DNA from: Natrialbaceae archaeon Tc-Br11_E2g1
GTDB taxonomy: Archaea > Halobacteriota > Halobacteria > Halobacteriales > Natrialbaceae
Direction of reading: 5' to 3'
NCBI GenBank assembly: GCA_001564255.1
Contig: LKNC01000059.1
Span: forward strand, 1-12,172
DNA length: 12,172 nucleotides
Shown: positions 1 through 6,860 of the stretch, piece after piece
Layout of the letters: each line of letters starts with the position of its first letter
Numbering within the stretch: position 1 is the stretch's first letter
Made by a program: the position numbers and the translations under genes
The notes under the pieces: generated by a model
Told to the model about the DNA's origin: nothing
The model's database searches: none
What the model saw: the letters and a program-made list of their open reading frames with translations, nothing else

Positions 1-567
1 GTCGATTACCTCACCGGCGACGGCTCGGCGCTCGCCGGCGTCCGGTTCGTCCCGACGACCGCCCACCTCGGTCTCCTCAGGTACCGAGACGGGTGGGAGG
101 GTGACGTCGCCTCGGTTTTCCTCGACCACTTCGACCCGGATTCCGACACCTTCGAACCCGGTCCTGTCGGGGCGCTCTTCGAGACGGCAATCGTCCTCGA
201 GGGGCTCCGGGAGCTCCGGGACCGCCTCGAACTCCCCCACAAGACCTGTCGGTACGTTCAGGTCCCGCTCGTCGATCGGTCACGGACCAGGGTCGACTGG
301 GTCCGTGAGAGCGTCGAGGCGACCGTAGACCCCGTCGACCTGACGGACGTCTACGTCGACCAGCAGACGTTCAGGAAGACCCACGAACACCGCAACGACC
401 TCGTAGACGAGCGCCTCTCCCGGACGCTCTCGGCGCTCACGTCCGGTGCGTTCGATCCCGACCCACAGTGGGAACGGATCGCCGATTCGGCCTGTCCGGG
501 CTGTGCGTACGCCGTCTGCTGTGAGCAGTTCCTGGCAGGGGAGGTGAGATTCGGTGGCCGACCGTGA
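1..567 (+). CDS. 3' part of an unidentified protein with a C-terminal cysteine cluster, partner of the helicase-nuclease
   Basis: This gene is cut off by the window start; 188 codons remain, open from base 1 to a TGA at 565-567. I do not recognise the family with certainty. The fragment is acidic and ends in a cluster of four cysteines (CPGCAYAVCC, about residues 165-174), which resembles the C-terminal Fe-S cysteines of AddB/Cas4-type PD-(D/E)XK nucleases. It starts with VDYLTG, which could be a degenerate form of the nuclease motif (usual pattern D-x-K), but the residues before it are missing, so this is speculative. The last 14 bases overlap the start of the helicase-nuclease gene, and that gene's Shine-Dalgarno lies inside this one, so the two are very likely co-transcribed and translationally coupled. 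By analogy with AddAB or RecBCD this would be the second subunit of a DNA end-processing complex; that role is inferred from context only. Confidence 0.7.
   Translation, partial: VDYLTGDGSALAGVRFVPTTAHLGLLRYRDGWEGDVASVFLDHFDPDSDTFEPGPVGALFETAIVLEGLRELRDRLELPHKTCRYVQVPLVDRSRTRVDWVRESVEATVDPVDLTDVYVDQQTFRKTHEHRNDLVDERLSRTLSALTSGAFDPDPQWERIADSACPGCAYAVCCEQFLAGEVRFGGRP
540..547 (+). promoter_or_regulatory. Shine-Dalgarno deciding the helicase start
   Basis: GGAGGTGA is a perfect complement to the usual archaeal 16S rRNA 3' end. It lies 6 nt before the GTG at 554, inside the end of the preceding gene. This fixes the helicase start at GTG 554 and supports translational coupling. Most other genes in the window lack such a site and instead show leaderless-type promoters. 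Confidence 0.75.
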
Positions 568-3500
568 GTACCCACGGACGCCGAGGGGGAACCAGCCGGC
601 CGCGATCGAGAGCGACGCCGCCTGTCTCGCCGTCGACGCCGGTGCGGGGACGGGCAAGACGACGACGATGCTCATGCGGATCGAGCGGGCGATCGAGGAC
701 GGGGAGATCCGTCCCGACGACGTGCTCGTGCTCACGTTCGCCAACGAGGCCGCAGCGAGCGTCCGCGAGGCGATCACGGAACGACTCGGCCCCGAAGCGG
801 CCGCCGGGATCGACGTCTACACCTACCACTCTTTCTGTCACCGACTCGTCCGCGAGTACGCCTACTACCTCGGGATCTCCCCCGAGTTCGACGTCGTCAC
901 CGGGCGAGGACGGCGACGGATCGTCAGACGCCTGCTCGAGGACGGCGACTACGGCTTCGCCGAGCCATCGACGCGCGGGGACGGATCGGCCGCGGACCTC
1001 GCGGAGACGGTCGCGGAGTTCGTCGCGACGGTGAGCCGGGAGGGGATCGACCCGGCGGCCCTCGCCGAGGGGCTCCCGGACGTCCGCACCCTCGAGGTCT
1101 TAGGGGAGTTCGCCCTCCGGCTCGACCGTGTGGCCGACGAGCACCTCTCCTTTTCGAACGAGGCCCTGCGATACTTCAATCGGGAGAGTCACCTCGAGGG
1201 CGGCCGTGAGGCGTTAGTCGAGTACGGCAAGGTGTTGACCGTCTGTCTCGAACGGATCGCGGAGGCACCCGAGGAGTACCGCGACGATCCGGTCGTTCGT
1301 GACGTCGAACGCTACCTCGAGGCGATGCGTGAGACCGTCACGACCGTCCACGGGACGCTCAGCCTCGACGACCGGACGACCAAACACCTCCCGCGGGCGC
1401 TGTTCTGTGACGGGATCCACGGGGAGAAAACGGGGTTGCTCGAACAGTCGCCCGCGGGGCGACTCGAGCGGACCCTCGAGTTCCTCCGGCTCGCACGCCA
1501 CTACACCGACGTCTACGCCGACTACCGGGCGTACCTGCGCCGGGAGGGGGTCGTCGACTTCGACGAACTCGTCCGGACGGCGACCCGGTTGCTCTGTGAC
1601 GACGCCGTCGCCGGCGAGATCACCGACAGGTGGGAGCAGGTCTACTGTGACGAGTTCCAGGACACCGACGGGACACAGTTCGACCTCGTCACGGGGCTGA
1701 CCGACGGCGTCGACAGGCCGGCCCTGTTCGCGATCGGCGACAAAGACCAGTCGATCTACGGCTGGCGTGGGACAGAGAGGGAAGGGTTAGACCGCCTCGA
1801 GACGGTCTACGACGACTACCGGGCGGTCGAACTCGTCGACAACTTCCGGTCGAAACAGGAGATCCTGGAGCTGACGAACCGCTGTCGGTACGGCTTCGGG
1901 GCGTCAAAGACCTTATGGGAGATCGATCGGGACCCCGGGAGCTACGGGAGGGACGATCCGCCACTGCGAGTCGGCCGGATCGACACCGACGGCATCGACG
2001 TCTCGACGGCCGAGAGCGTGGCGACGACCGTCTCACAGTTGCTAAACGGCGAACTCGAGGGCGTTCCGGCGAAAGACCTAGCTGACGTCGCCGTGATCGT
2101 CCGGACCAACCGGCAGGCGATGGCCGTCGCCGAGGAGTTACGGACCCTCCGGATCCCCTACGAGGTGTCGGGGTCGGCCCGCGGGGAGGTCTCCCCCGGG
2201 ATCGAGACCGTCCTCTCGTATCTCCGGGTCCTCGTCGATCCGACCGCTGACGTCCACCTCCGGCGGGTGTTGCTCTACCGGTATCGACTCCCGGGGGACG
2301 ACCTCGAGGCGCTTGGCTCCCGGGCGGGGTCGCTGTACGACGCCTTACTCGGGGCCGACCCCGAGGCGTTCGACGACCCGGACCGTCTCGAGCGTGCCCG
2401 GACGGACCTCGAGGCGTTGCTCGGAATGCGCGAGGTCTACCCCCTCCCCGTCTTCGTCCGGCGGGTCATAGAGCGAGCCCGCCTGGAGTGGTTTCTCACG
2501 GGCGAGGAACGACAGGACCTAGAGCGGATCGAACGGTTCACCGAGAGCTACGACTCCGGCGGCGTCCTGGGGACGCTCACCGCGACGTTCGTCGACGCCC
2601 TCGAGGACGCACTGACCGGCGGCGGCGGCGAGTACGACCGGGGGACGAAAACCGACGACCACGTCGACGTGATGACGGTCCACCAGGCGAAAGGACTCGG
2701 GTTCGATACGGTGCTCGTCCCGTATCTCACCGACGAGGAGTGGTGTCTCGAGGGCGATTACGCCCGTCGGGCACGCTATGAGTTGCTCGCGGCGACGATC
2801 GGTGGCGAGGTCGACTCGCCGCTGTGTGCGGACCTCGCCGGCGAGAAAACGGGCGAGGAGTGGCGTGTCCTCCACGTCGCGCTCACGCGGGCGAAAGAGC
2901 ACCTGTTCGTGTTCGGCTCGGGTTACGACTACGAGGGCGAGGACGACCAGCTGTCGACGGCACTCGCTGACGCGTGTCTCGGGGACGGGATCGAGTGGAG
3001 CGTCGCCGGGAAGCGCATGGACCTGTGGGAGCGACTCACCGAGAGCTTCGAGGCGGTCCGGGACACCTACCCGGAAACCGTCGCCGACCTCACCGAGACC
3101 GTCGCGTTCTCGGCGGGACGGACCCCGGGAACGATCACCTACTACGAGGCCTACGACGACCGCGACGTCGAACCCCTCGAGACCGCGGAGGCGATCGAGA
3201 CGGTCCATCGCCTCGGCCGACTGCTCCGGACCGGGAACTTGCTCCCGGCGGCGGACGCGGCCGACTGCGTTCCCGAGGCCGGCCGGGTCCCGACCGGCCG
3301 ATCGACGGGGGCGTTGACCCTCGAGACCGTCCGCTTCCCGGTCGAGGCGCTCTCGACGGTCACGGAACTCCCACTGGCGATCTCTCACAGCTACACCTCG
3401 ATGCGAACACACGAGACGTGTGCCCGGAAACACTACCTCGATCACGTCGTCGGCGCGATCGACGATCCGGTCGCCGGAGACGGGGACGGGGGCGGACGAG

Positions 3501-4114
3501 CCGTCGGCACGGTCTTTCACGCGGTCGCCGAGGAGGCCTTCCACCGCGAGTACACGACCCGAGAGGCCTGGCATACGGCCGCGGTCAGGCAACTAACCGC
3601 CCGCGACGACCTCGAGTACCGCGAGGCGGTTCTGGCCTGTATCGACCGATACTTCGAGGCGACCGCGAACGGAGAGGGTCCGCTCTCGGAGTGGGACCCC
3701 CTCGCGGCGGAACTGCCCTTCGCCCTCGAGGACGTCCCCGGCGTCACGGGCGAGGTCGTCGGCTACATCGATTCCGTCCGGCGGACTCCCGGGGGAGACC
3801 TCGTCGTCCTCGATTACAAGACGCGGGCCGAACCGATCCCGGCCGACGAGGCGACCCAGCTTTCCCTTTACCTGCGCGCCTGCCGGGAACGGTTCGACGA
3901 CCCCGTCACCCGTGCGGGCTACGTCTACGTCGGCGAGGGCGGGCCGCGGGTCGACCTCTTTGCCGGCGTGGAGCTCCCCGCCTGGGAGTCGGTCGCCGAG
4001 GGCCTCGCCGACGCCGAGGAGTTCTCCTTCAGGCCGACCCCCGGTGACCACTGTCGGTTCTGTCCCCACCGCTCGCTTGGCTGTGGACCAGACGGCCTCG
4101 AGGCGGACGACTGA
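554..4114 (+). CDS. UvrD/AddA-like superfamily 1 helicase fused to an Fe-S PD-(D/E)XK nuclease
   Basis: An ATP-dependent 3'-5' DNA helicase with a C-terminal nuclease, 1186 residues, starting at GTG 554. Superfamily 1A motifs are all visible: Walker A GAGTGKT (30-36), LTFANEAA (60-67), DEFQDT (366-371), GDKDQSIYGWRG (395-406), DNFRSK (429-434), VHQAKG (709-714) and ALTRAK (776-781). The C-terminal third has the RecB/AddB/Cas4 nuclease pattern: C956 in the THETCARKH segment, a VGTVFHAVAEEA helix (about 985-996), acidic D1073 in GYID, the catalytic D1087-Y-K1089, Q1102 in the following helix, and C1167, C1170, C1177. With C956 these make a likely 4Fe-4S staple. The size matches bacterial AddA, but the Fe-S cysteines are normally a feature of AddB, so this single chain combines both. 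It probably resects double-strand DNA ends with the overlapping upstream partner. Helicase and nuclease assignments are firm; the pathway is inferred. Confidence 0.93.
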   Translation: MADREYPRTPRGNQPAAIESDAACLAVDAGAGTGKTTTMLMRIERAIEDGEIRPDDVLVLTFANEAAASVREAITERLGPEAAAGIDVYTYHSFCHRLVREYAYYLGISPEFDVVTGRGRRRIVRRLLEDGDYGFAEPSTRGDGSAADLAETVAEFVATVSREGIDPAALAEGLPDVRTLEVLGEFALRLDRVADEHLSFSNEALRYFNRESHLEGGREALVEYGKVLTVCLERIAEAPEEYRDDPVVRDVERYLEAMRETVTTVHGTLSLDDRTTKHLPRALFCDGIHGEKTGLLEQSPAGRLERTLEFLRLARHYTDVYADYRAYLRREGVVDFDELVRTATRLLCDDAVAGEITDRWEQVYCDEFQDTDGTQFDLVTGLTDGVDRPALFAIGDKDQSIYGWRGTEREGLDRLETVYDDYRAVELVDNFRSKQEILELTNRCRYGFGASKTLWEIDRDPGSYGRDDPPLRVGRIDTDGIDVSTAESVATTVSQLLNGELEGVPAKDLADVAVIVRTNRQAMAVAEELRTLRIPYEVSGSARGEVSPGIETVLSYLRVLVDPTADVHLRRVLLYRYRLPGDDLEALGSRAGSLYDALLGADPEAFDDPDRLERARTDLEALLGMREVYPLPVFVRRVIERARLEWFLTGEERQDLERIERFTESYDSGGVLGTLTATFVDALEDALTGGGGEYDRGTKTDDHVDVMTVHQAKGLGFDTVLVPYLTDEEWCLEGDYARRARYELLAATIGGEVDSPLCADLAGEKTGEEWRVLHVALTRAKEHLFVFGSGYDYEGEDDQLSTALADACLGDGIEWSVAGKRMDLWERLTESFEAVRDTYPETVADLTETVAFSAGRTPGTITYYEAYDDRDVEPLETAEAIETVHRLGRLLRTGNLLPAADAADCVPEAGRVPTGRSTGALTLETVRFPVEALSTVTELPLAISHSYTSMRTHETCARKHYLDHVVGAIDDPVAGDGDGGGRAVGTVFHAVAEEAFHREYTTREAWHTAAVRQLTARDDLEYREAVLACIDRYFEATANGEGPLSEWDPLAAELPFALEDVPGVTGEVVGYIDSVRRTPGGDLVVLDYKTRAEPIPADEATQLSLYLRACRERFDDPVTRAGYVYVGEGGPRVDLFAGVELPAWESVAEGLADAEEFSFRPTPGDHCRFCPHRSLGCGPDGLEADD

Positions 4115-4281
4115 CCGACGGGATCGCGCCGATCAAACGCGGCCCCCGGGAGGGGGTTCCCGGCGAGGTGATCGTCGAGACGCGGGACGGGCTTTCGGAG
4201 GCGGCACTCGAGTGGGTTCGCGGTGATACGGCTGGACGAACGGATTCACACTCGTTGAGGTCTCTTCGGCATATCAGTCGC

Positions 4282-4515
4282 CTACCGTTCGACGAGCAGG
4301 TAGGTGTGGCTGCCGCGGTGTTCGAGGGAGACGTGGTCGGTGTCGATCCGCTCGTTCACGTACCGTCGCAGACTGTCGGCGTCCATGTCGGTGACGTCGA
4401 TGCGACGGCGCGACGGGTCCTCTCTCCCGACTTGCCCCTCGAGGTCGTCTTCGACTCGCTTCGGTTCGACGTACATACCTGTTCGTCGGAGGGACCGTAG
4501 GTCAATCCGAGCCAT
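4282..4515 (-). CDS. Small conserved-looking hypothetical protein, 77 residues
   Basis: A minus-strand frame of 77 codons with the charged composition of a real haloarchaeal protein (R/D/E-rich). It ends in a segment predicted to mix helix and strand (DADSLRRYVNERI, then HVSLEHRGSHTYLLVER). I do not recognise the family. Two starts are possible: ATG 4515, or an internal ATG at 4476 giving MYVEPKRVEDD. Neither has a convincing Shine-Dalgarno, and no TATA-like element lies 25-30 nt upstream of either. That suggests co-transcription with the gene ending 42 nt upstream at 4558, which does have a TATA box. It is convergent with the helicase gene. Plus-strand frames through the same stretch look like shadows. 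Confidence 0.65.
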   Translation of the reverse strand: MARIDLRSLRRTGMYVEPKRVEDDLEGQVGREDPSRRRIDVTDMDADSLRRYVNERIDTDHVSLEHRGSHTYLLVER

Positions 4516-4557
4516 CCGGAGTGAAAGTGAAAGTGACCACGGGCGTCGACCTCGGGA

Positions 4558-4974
4558 TCAGCCGAGGTGTTTGACCTCGACGCGGTGTGGGCCGCCCGCA
4601 GTCTCGAGGACGACGGAGTCGACGATCGCCCCGCCGGCACGCTCACGCCACGCATCGAGGGCCTCGGCGTGGGCCTTCCGGACGGTTTCCGGATCGTCGG
4701 CCTCGAGGGCCGTCTCGGTCCCCTCGAGGGCCGGGAACGAGTCGACGACCGTCTCTTCGAGCAGTCGTGTGGGCCCAATGTGGATCGCGCCCGTCTCGTG
4801 GGCGTCCTCGAGTTGATAGACGTGAAGGCGGGCACGCATCCGGCCGTGAAACGGCGGTGTCACGCGCAAGACGGCGGTTCCCGGGTTCGAGCGGGTGTAG
4901 ACGAAGGCGTTGACGACGTCCTCACTCGAGACGGCGAGTGCACGGATCGCGGTGGGGTCGGCGTCGCCGGCCAT
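4558..4974 (-). CDS. Hypothetical soluble haloarchaeal protein, 138 residues
   Basis: I do not recognise the family. The frame is open up to ATG 5088, but the ATG at 4974 (MAGDADPTAIRAL) is the better start: a textbook TATA box (GTATATAC, 4998-5005) is centred about 27 nt upstream, as for a leaderless transcript, and the residues in front of it do not look like protein. The product is acidic and has no signal peptide or membrane segment. It begins with a short alpha/beta part (AIRALAVSSEDVVNAFVYT) and a beta-rich middle (TAVLRVTPPFHGRMRARLHVY). A long charged helix follows (about residues 84-113, DDPETVRKAHAEALDAWRER), and a final strand pair ends it. It probably leads a two-gene unit with the 77-residue gene downstream. 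Confidence 0.75.
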   Translation of the reverse strand: MAGDADPTAIRALAVSSEDVVNAFVYTRSNPGTAVLRVTPPFHGRMRARLHVYQLEDAHETGAIHIGPTRLLEETVVDSFPALEGTETALEADDPETVRKAHAEALDAWRERAGGAIVDSVVLETAGGPHRVEVKHLG

Positions 4975-4997
4975 TGGGCCCGTTTTGGATCGCGGCG

Positions 4998-5005
4998 GTA
5001 TATAC
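4998..5005 (-). promoter_or_regulatory. TATA box of the 138-residue gene
   Basis: The palindromic GTATATAC sits 24-31 nt before ATG 4974 in otherwise GC-rich DNA. This is the spacing expected for a leaderless haloarchaeal transcript and is the main reason to prefer that start. Confidence 0.7.
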
Positions 5006-5127
5006 TCGATGAACGCGGCCAAGCCGTGACCGTCGCGACGGCAACCGAGATCACCGCGTTGTAAATCGGGTAGGTAGTGAGTACCCATACCACGCGAGAG
5101 GGCAAACCGTCCCGGCGATCCTCGCGG

Positions 5128-5505
5128 TTAGCCGGTCAGACCGACGAACGGCCAGTCCCCGCCCTCGCCGTCGTCGTCGCTGATACTCGGGGCGCTGACG
5201 AGGACGAACGCACTCTCGTCGTCGCCGTTTTTGATCTGGCGGGTCGACTCCGGGGGGATCCAGACCGCATCGCCGGTCTCCATCCCGACTTCCTCGTCGT
5301 CTATGACCACCGTCGCCTGCCCCTCTATGAGCACGTAGACTTCCTCGTGTTCGTTGTCGACGTGGTCGTGTGGACGGCTGTTCCAGCCTGGATCACACCG
5401 GGCGACCGTCACCCCGACCTGTTCGGTCTCGAGCGGTTCACCGAGAAAGTGCATCGCGTTGCCCACCTGTTCGACGTCCTCGTAGTTTACCTTCGTGTGC
5501 GACAT
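5128..5505 (-). CDS. Single-domain cupin protein
   Basis: A 125-residue beta-barrel protein of the cupin_2 type. Cupin motif 1 is clear: H46-D-H48, then E54/E55 and G62 in HEEVYVLIEG. Cupin motif 2 follows as TGDAVWIPPES with P84/P85, but the position where most cupins have the third metal-binding histidine is Q90 (STRQIKN). Metal binding may therefore be altered or absent; similar Gln variants may occur in other haloarchaeal cupins. The C-terminus is an acidic tail (SDDDGEGGDW). Cupins of this size act in sugar, polyketide or small-molecule metabolism or as stress proteins, so no substrate can be given. ATG 5505 is supported by a TATA-like element 22-32 nt upstream, so the gene is probably a separate leaderless unit. 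Confidence 0.88.
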   Translation of the reverse strand: MSHTKVNYEDVEQVGNAMHFLGEPLETEQVGVTVARCDPGWNSRPHDHVDNEHEEVYVLIEGQATVVIDDEEVGMETGDAVWIPPESTRQIKNGDDESAFVLVSAPSISDDDGEGGDWPFVGLTG

Positions 5506-5526
5506 CCTATTCGACCTTTCGGTGGG

Positions 5527-5537
5527 TAAATAGTAAA
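5527..5537 (-). promoter_or_regulatory. TATA-like element of the cupin gene
   Basis: TTTACTATTTA on the minus strand is centred about 27 nt upstream of ATG 5505 in a GC-rich background, fitting a leaderless promoter. Confidence 0.6.
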
Positions 5538-5564
5538 ACCACGCGCTCGGTCTCGTCCCCTGGG

Positions 5565-5993
5565 TTACTCCCCCTGAGAGATCGGATCGAAACTGTCGAC
5601 GGGATTGACCGAGTAGTCGACGGTCAACACGTCCTGGGTCGCACGGATCTTGCCGACGAACGTCGAGATATTCTCGAGTGACCCCTCGAGGACGAACAGT
5701 TCCATACAGTAGTGATCGCCGACGTGGCTGTGGAAGTTCGAGGCGACGAGCTCGTCGTGTTCGTGTCGCAGGTGCATCATCCGCTCCTCGACGGTGGTCG
5801 TCTCGTAATCAAAGAGGACGGTGACGATCCCCATCAGTTCGCGGTCCTCGAGGCGGACGTCCTCGAACTCTCCCAGGAGATTCCGAGAGGCCTCGCGGAC
5901 GACCTCGCTCCGTCCGGTGTAACCGTGTTCGTCGGCGAACTGGTCGAGTCGCTCCAGGAGTTCGTCGGGCATCGAGACGCTGACAACTGCCAT
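5565..5993 (-). CDS. nikR: NikR-family nickel-responsive transcriptional regulator
   Basis: A 142-residue ribbon-helix-helix regulator. The N-terminal DNA-binding part (about 1-45) reads [20 protein letters not shown] followed by the [14 protein letters not shown] helix. The C-terminal ACT-like metal-sensing domain keeps all four ligands known for the E. coli square-planar nickel site: H77, H88, H90 and C96 (E. coli H76, H87, H89, C95), with the same spacing. The length is close to the family's usual 130-150. The frame is open further upstream, but ATG 5993 ([11 protein letters not shown]) matches the family start. Known NikR proteins repress nickel uptake genes when nickel is bound. No nickel transporter is in this window; the neighbours are copper-related nosL genes, so its targets here may be itself or genes elsewhere. 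A near-perfect palindrome lies between its probable TATA element and the start, a position suited to autoregulation. Confidence 0.93.
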   Translation of the reverse strand: MAVVSVSMPDELLERLDQFADEHGYTGRSEVVREASRNLLGEFEDVRLEDRELMGIVTVLFDYETTTVEERMMHLRHEHDELVASNFHSHVGDHYCMELFVLEGSLENISTFVGKIRATQDVLTVDYSVNPVDSFDPISQGE

Positions 5994-6000
5994 ATAACAA

Positions 6001-6016
6001 CTCGGGCCGGCTCGAG
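6001..6016 (-). promoter_or_regulatory. Near-palindrome in front of nikR, possible operator
   Basis: CTCGGGCCGGCTCGAG is a 16-bp inverted repeat with one mismatched pair, lying 8-23 nt before the nikR start and just after its likely TATA element (6015-6025). An archaeal repressor bound here would block transcription initiation. CTCGAG is very common in this genome, so chance is a real alternative. Confidence 0.35.
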
Positions 6017-6025
6017 TATTAGTCT
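6015..6025 (-). promoter_or_regulatory. Probable TATA element of nikR
   Basis: AGACTAATACT on the minus strand lies 22-32 nt before ATG 5993, in the position expected for a leaderless haloarchaeal promoter. The match to a TATA box is moderate. Confidence 0.45.
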
Positions 6026-6077
6026 TTATCATCGCCACGGGGCCGGATGGGCTACGTCGGAGAGGGACCTGCCGACG

Positions 6078-6704
6078 TCAGGCCATCTCCTCGAGACGGG
6101 GTTCCCTGTAGAACTCCGCCATCTCGCGGTCGATGTCCTCGAGGGTGAACACGTCGTCCTCGGAGAGGTCGTCGTACTCCTCGACGTAGTCGAGGGCGCT
6201 CTCTTCGTCCTCGAACGCGGGCGGACTCCCCCGTGGCATCGGGTAGTCGTGACGGTCGGTGTCACGCTCGTACACGAAGTAGCCCTCGGTGACGTCAATA
6301 AGGTCGCCGCTGTCGAAACTCGTCGCCCAGACGCCGACGATCTCCTCGTCGGGGTCGCCACCGGTGAACTTCTCGGGTGCGAAGTAGTAGGCGACCAGAC
6401 ACCCCTTCGAACAGAAGTACTCGCGGTGGCCGTCCTCGTGAACGACCTGTGCGTTCCAGTCGGGGTACTCTACGGCGATCATATTACAAACCGCACACTC
6501 TCCCTCGTCGTCGTCCTCGGGGAAGTCGACGGGCTCTGTGAGTTCCGGCTCCTCGCCGTTCTCTTCCTCGTCGTCACCGTTCTCTTCCTCGTCGTCACCG
6601 TTCTCCCCTTCGTCGCCGAGACAGCCCGCGATGGCGGCCGTCGCGCCGATGCCGATCGTTCCGAGTACCCTGCGTCTGTCGACCGTTCGTCGGTCAGATG
6701 TCAT
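6078..6704 (-). CDS. nosL: NosL-like copper-binding Tat lipoprotein, copy 1
   Basis: A 208-residue secreted lipoprotein. The N-terminus has a twin-arginine motif (DRRRVLG, 9-15), a hydrophobic stretch and a lipobox ending at C28 (AIAGC), then an acidic EENGDDE-repeat linker (about 29-57). The globular part begins with C70-x2-C73-N-M75, the NosL copper motif region, followed by a YFC98SKGC102 pair that also resembles TRASH/YHS metal domains. The second half has the YFVYERDT...YPMPRG segment (M156) and an F...A...F pattern seen in NosL proteins. NosL is the copper donor for nitrous oxide reductase maturation and acts on the outer face of the membrane, passing copper to NosD. ATG 6704 is chosen because it starts the signal peptide and lies 25 nt after a TATA element. 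It is a close tandem paralogue of the gene at 6895-7569. Confidence 0.85.
   Translation of the reverse strand: MTSDRRTVDRRRVLGTIGIGATAAIAGCLGDEGENGDDEEENGDDEEENGEEPELTEPVDFPEDDDEGECAVCNMIAVEYPDWNAQVVHEDGHREYFCSKGCLVAYYFAPEKFTGGDPDEEIVGVWATSFDSGDLIDVTEGYFVYERDTDRHDYPMPRGSPPAFEDEESALDYVEEYDDLSEDDVFTLEDIDREMAEFYREPRLEEMA
6556..6597. repeat. 21-bp tandem repeat inside nosL copy 1
   Basis: Two exact consecutive 21-bp units (6556-6576 and 6577-6597), with a degenerate third from 6598, encode the acidic GDDEEEN-type linker after the lipidated cysteine. The length is a multiple of three, so gain or loss of a unit only changes linker length. Confidence 0.85.
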
Positions 6705-6728
6705 GCACGTACCCGTAGCCGTGGGAGT

Positions 6729-6745
6729 CATAAATCAAATATGGT
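6729..6745 (-). promoter_or_regulatory. Promoter element of nosL copy 1, shared with copy 2
   Basis: ACCATATTTGATTTATG on the minus strand, with the AT-rich core 25-30 nt before ATG 6704. The identical 17 bases occur at 7596-7612 before the second nosL. It most likely contains the TATA box and the BRE of a leaderless promoter. Confidence 0.7.
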
Positions 6746-6751
6746 CCATGA

Positions 6752-6767
6752 ACCGAACGGATTCGGT
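6752..6767 (-). promoter_or_regulatory. Perfect inverted repeat ACCGAA-N4-TTCGGT, probable activator site of nosL copy 1
   Basis: ACCGAACGGATTCGGT is a perfect 6+6 inverted repeat with a 4-bp spacer. Its CGAA-N4-TTCG core starts 8 bp upstream of the shared promoter element, a typical activator position in archaea. I recall a motif of this type for NarO-controlled denitrification promoters in Haloferax; the regulator is inferred from that memory, not shown here. Confidence 0.55.
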
Positions 6768-6819
6768 AGACGAACCAGAGCGGTTTTGCAAATCAGGGGA
6801 ACGGTGTTGTGTTTGGTCG

Positions 6820-6836
6820 GTTTGGTCGCCCCAAAC
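6820..6836 (-). terminator. Possible hairpin terminator after nosL copy 2
   Basis: GTTTGG and CCAAAC form a perfect 6-bp stem with a 5-nt loop, about 60-75 nt after the stop of nosL copy 2. A tandem 9-bp repeat (GTTTGGTCG, 6811-6819 and 6820-6828) overlaps it. No T-run follows on the transcribed strand, so a terminator role is doubtful. Confidence 0.25.
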
Positions 6837-6860
6837 GCAGTGACGTGTTCACGCCCCGGT

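Noticed and set aside
2519..3592. Long minus-strand frame of 357 codons inside the helicase gene, and the 357-codon plus frame at 2974-4047
   Set aside because: Both are Arg/Gly-rich or biased shadow frames of a gene with complete helicase and nuclease motifs; such overlaps are routine in GC-rich genomes.
4523..4535. GTGAAAGTGAAAG short tandem repeat between the two small minus-strand genes
   Set aside because: It is only two 6-bp units in a 42-bp gap and shows no other feature; chance is sufficient.
4558..5088. Longer start at ATG 5088 for the 138-residue protein
   Set aside because: The TATA box at 4998-5005 would lie inside the coding region, and the extra residues do not resemble protein; ATG 4974 is at the right distance from that TATA box.
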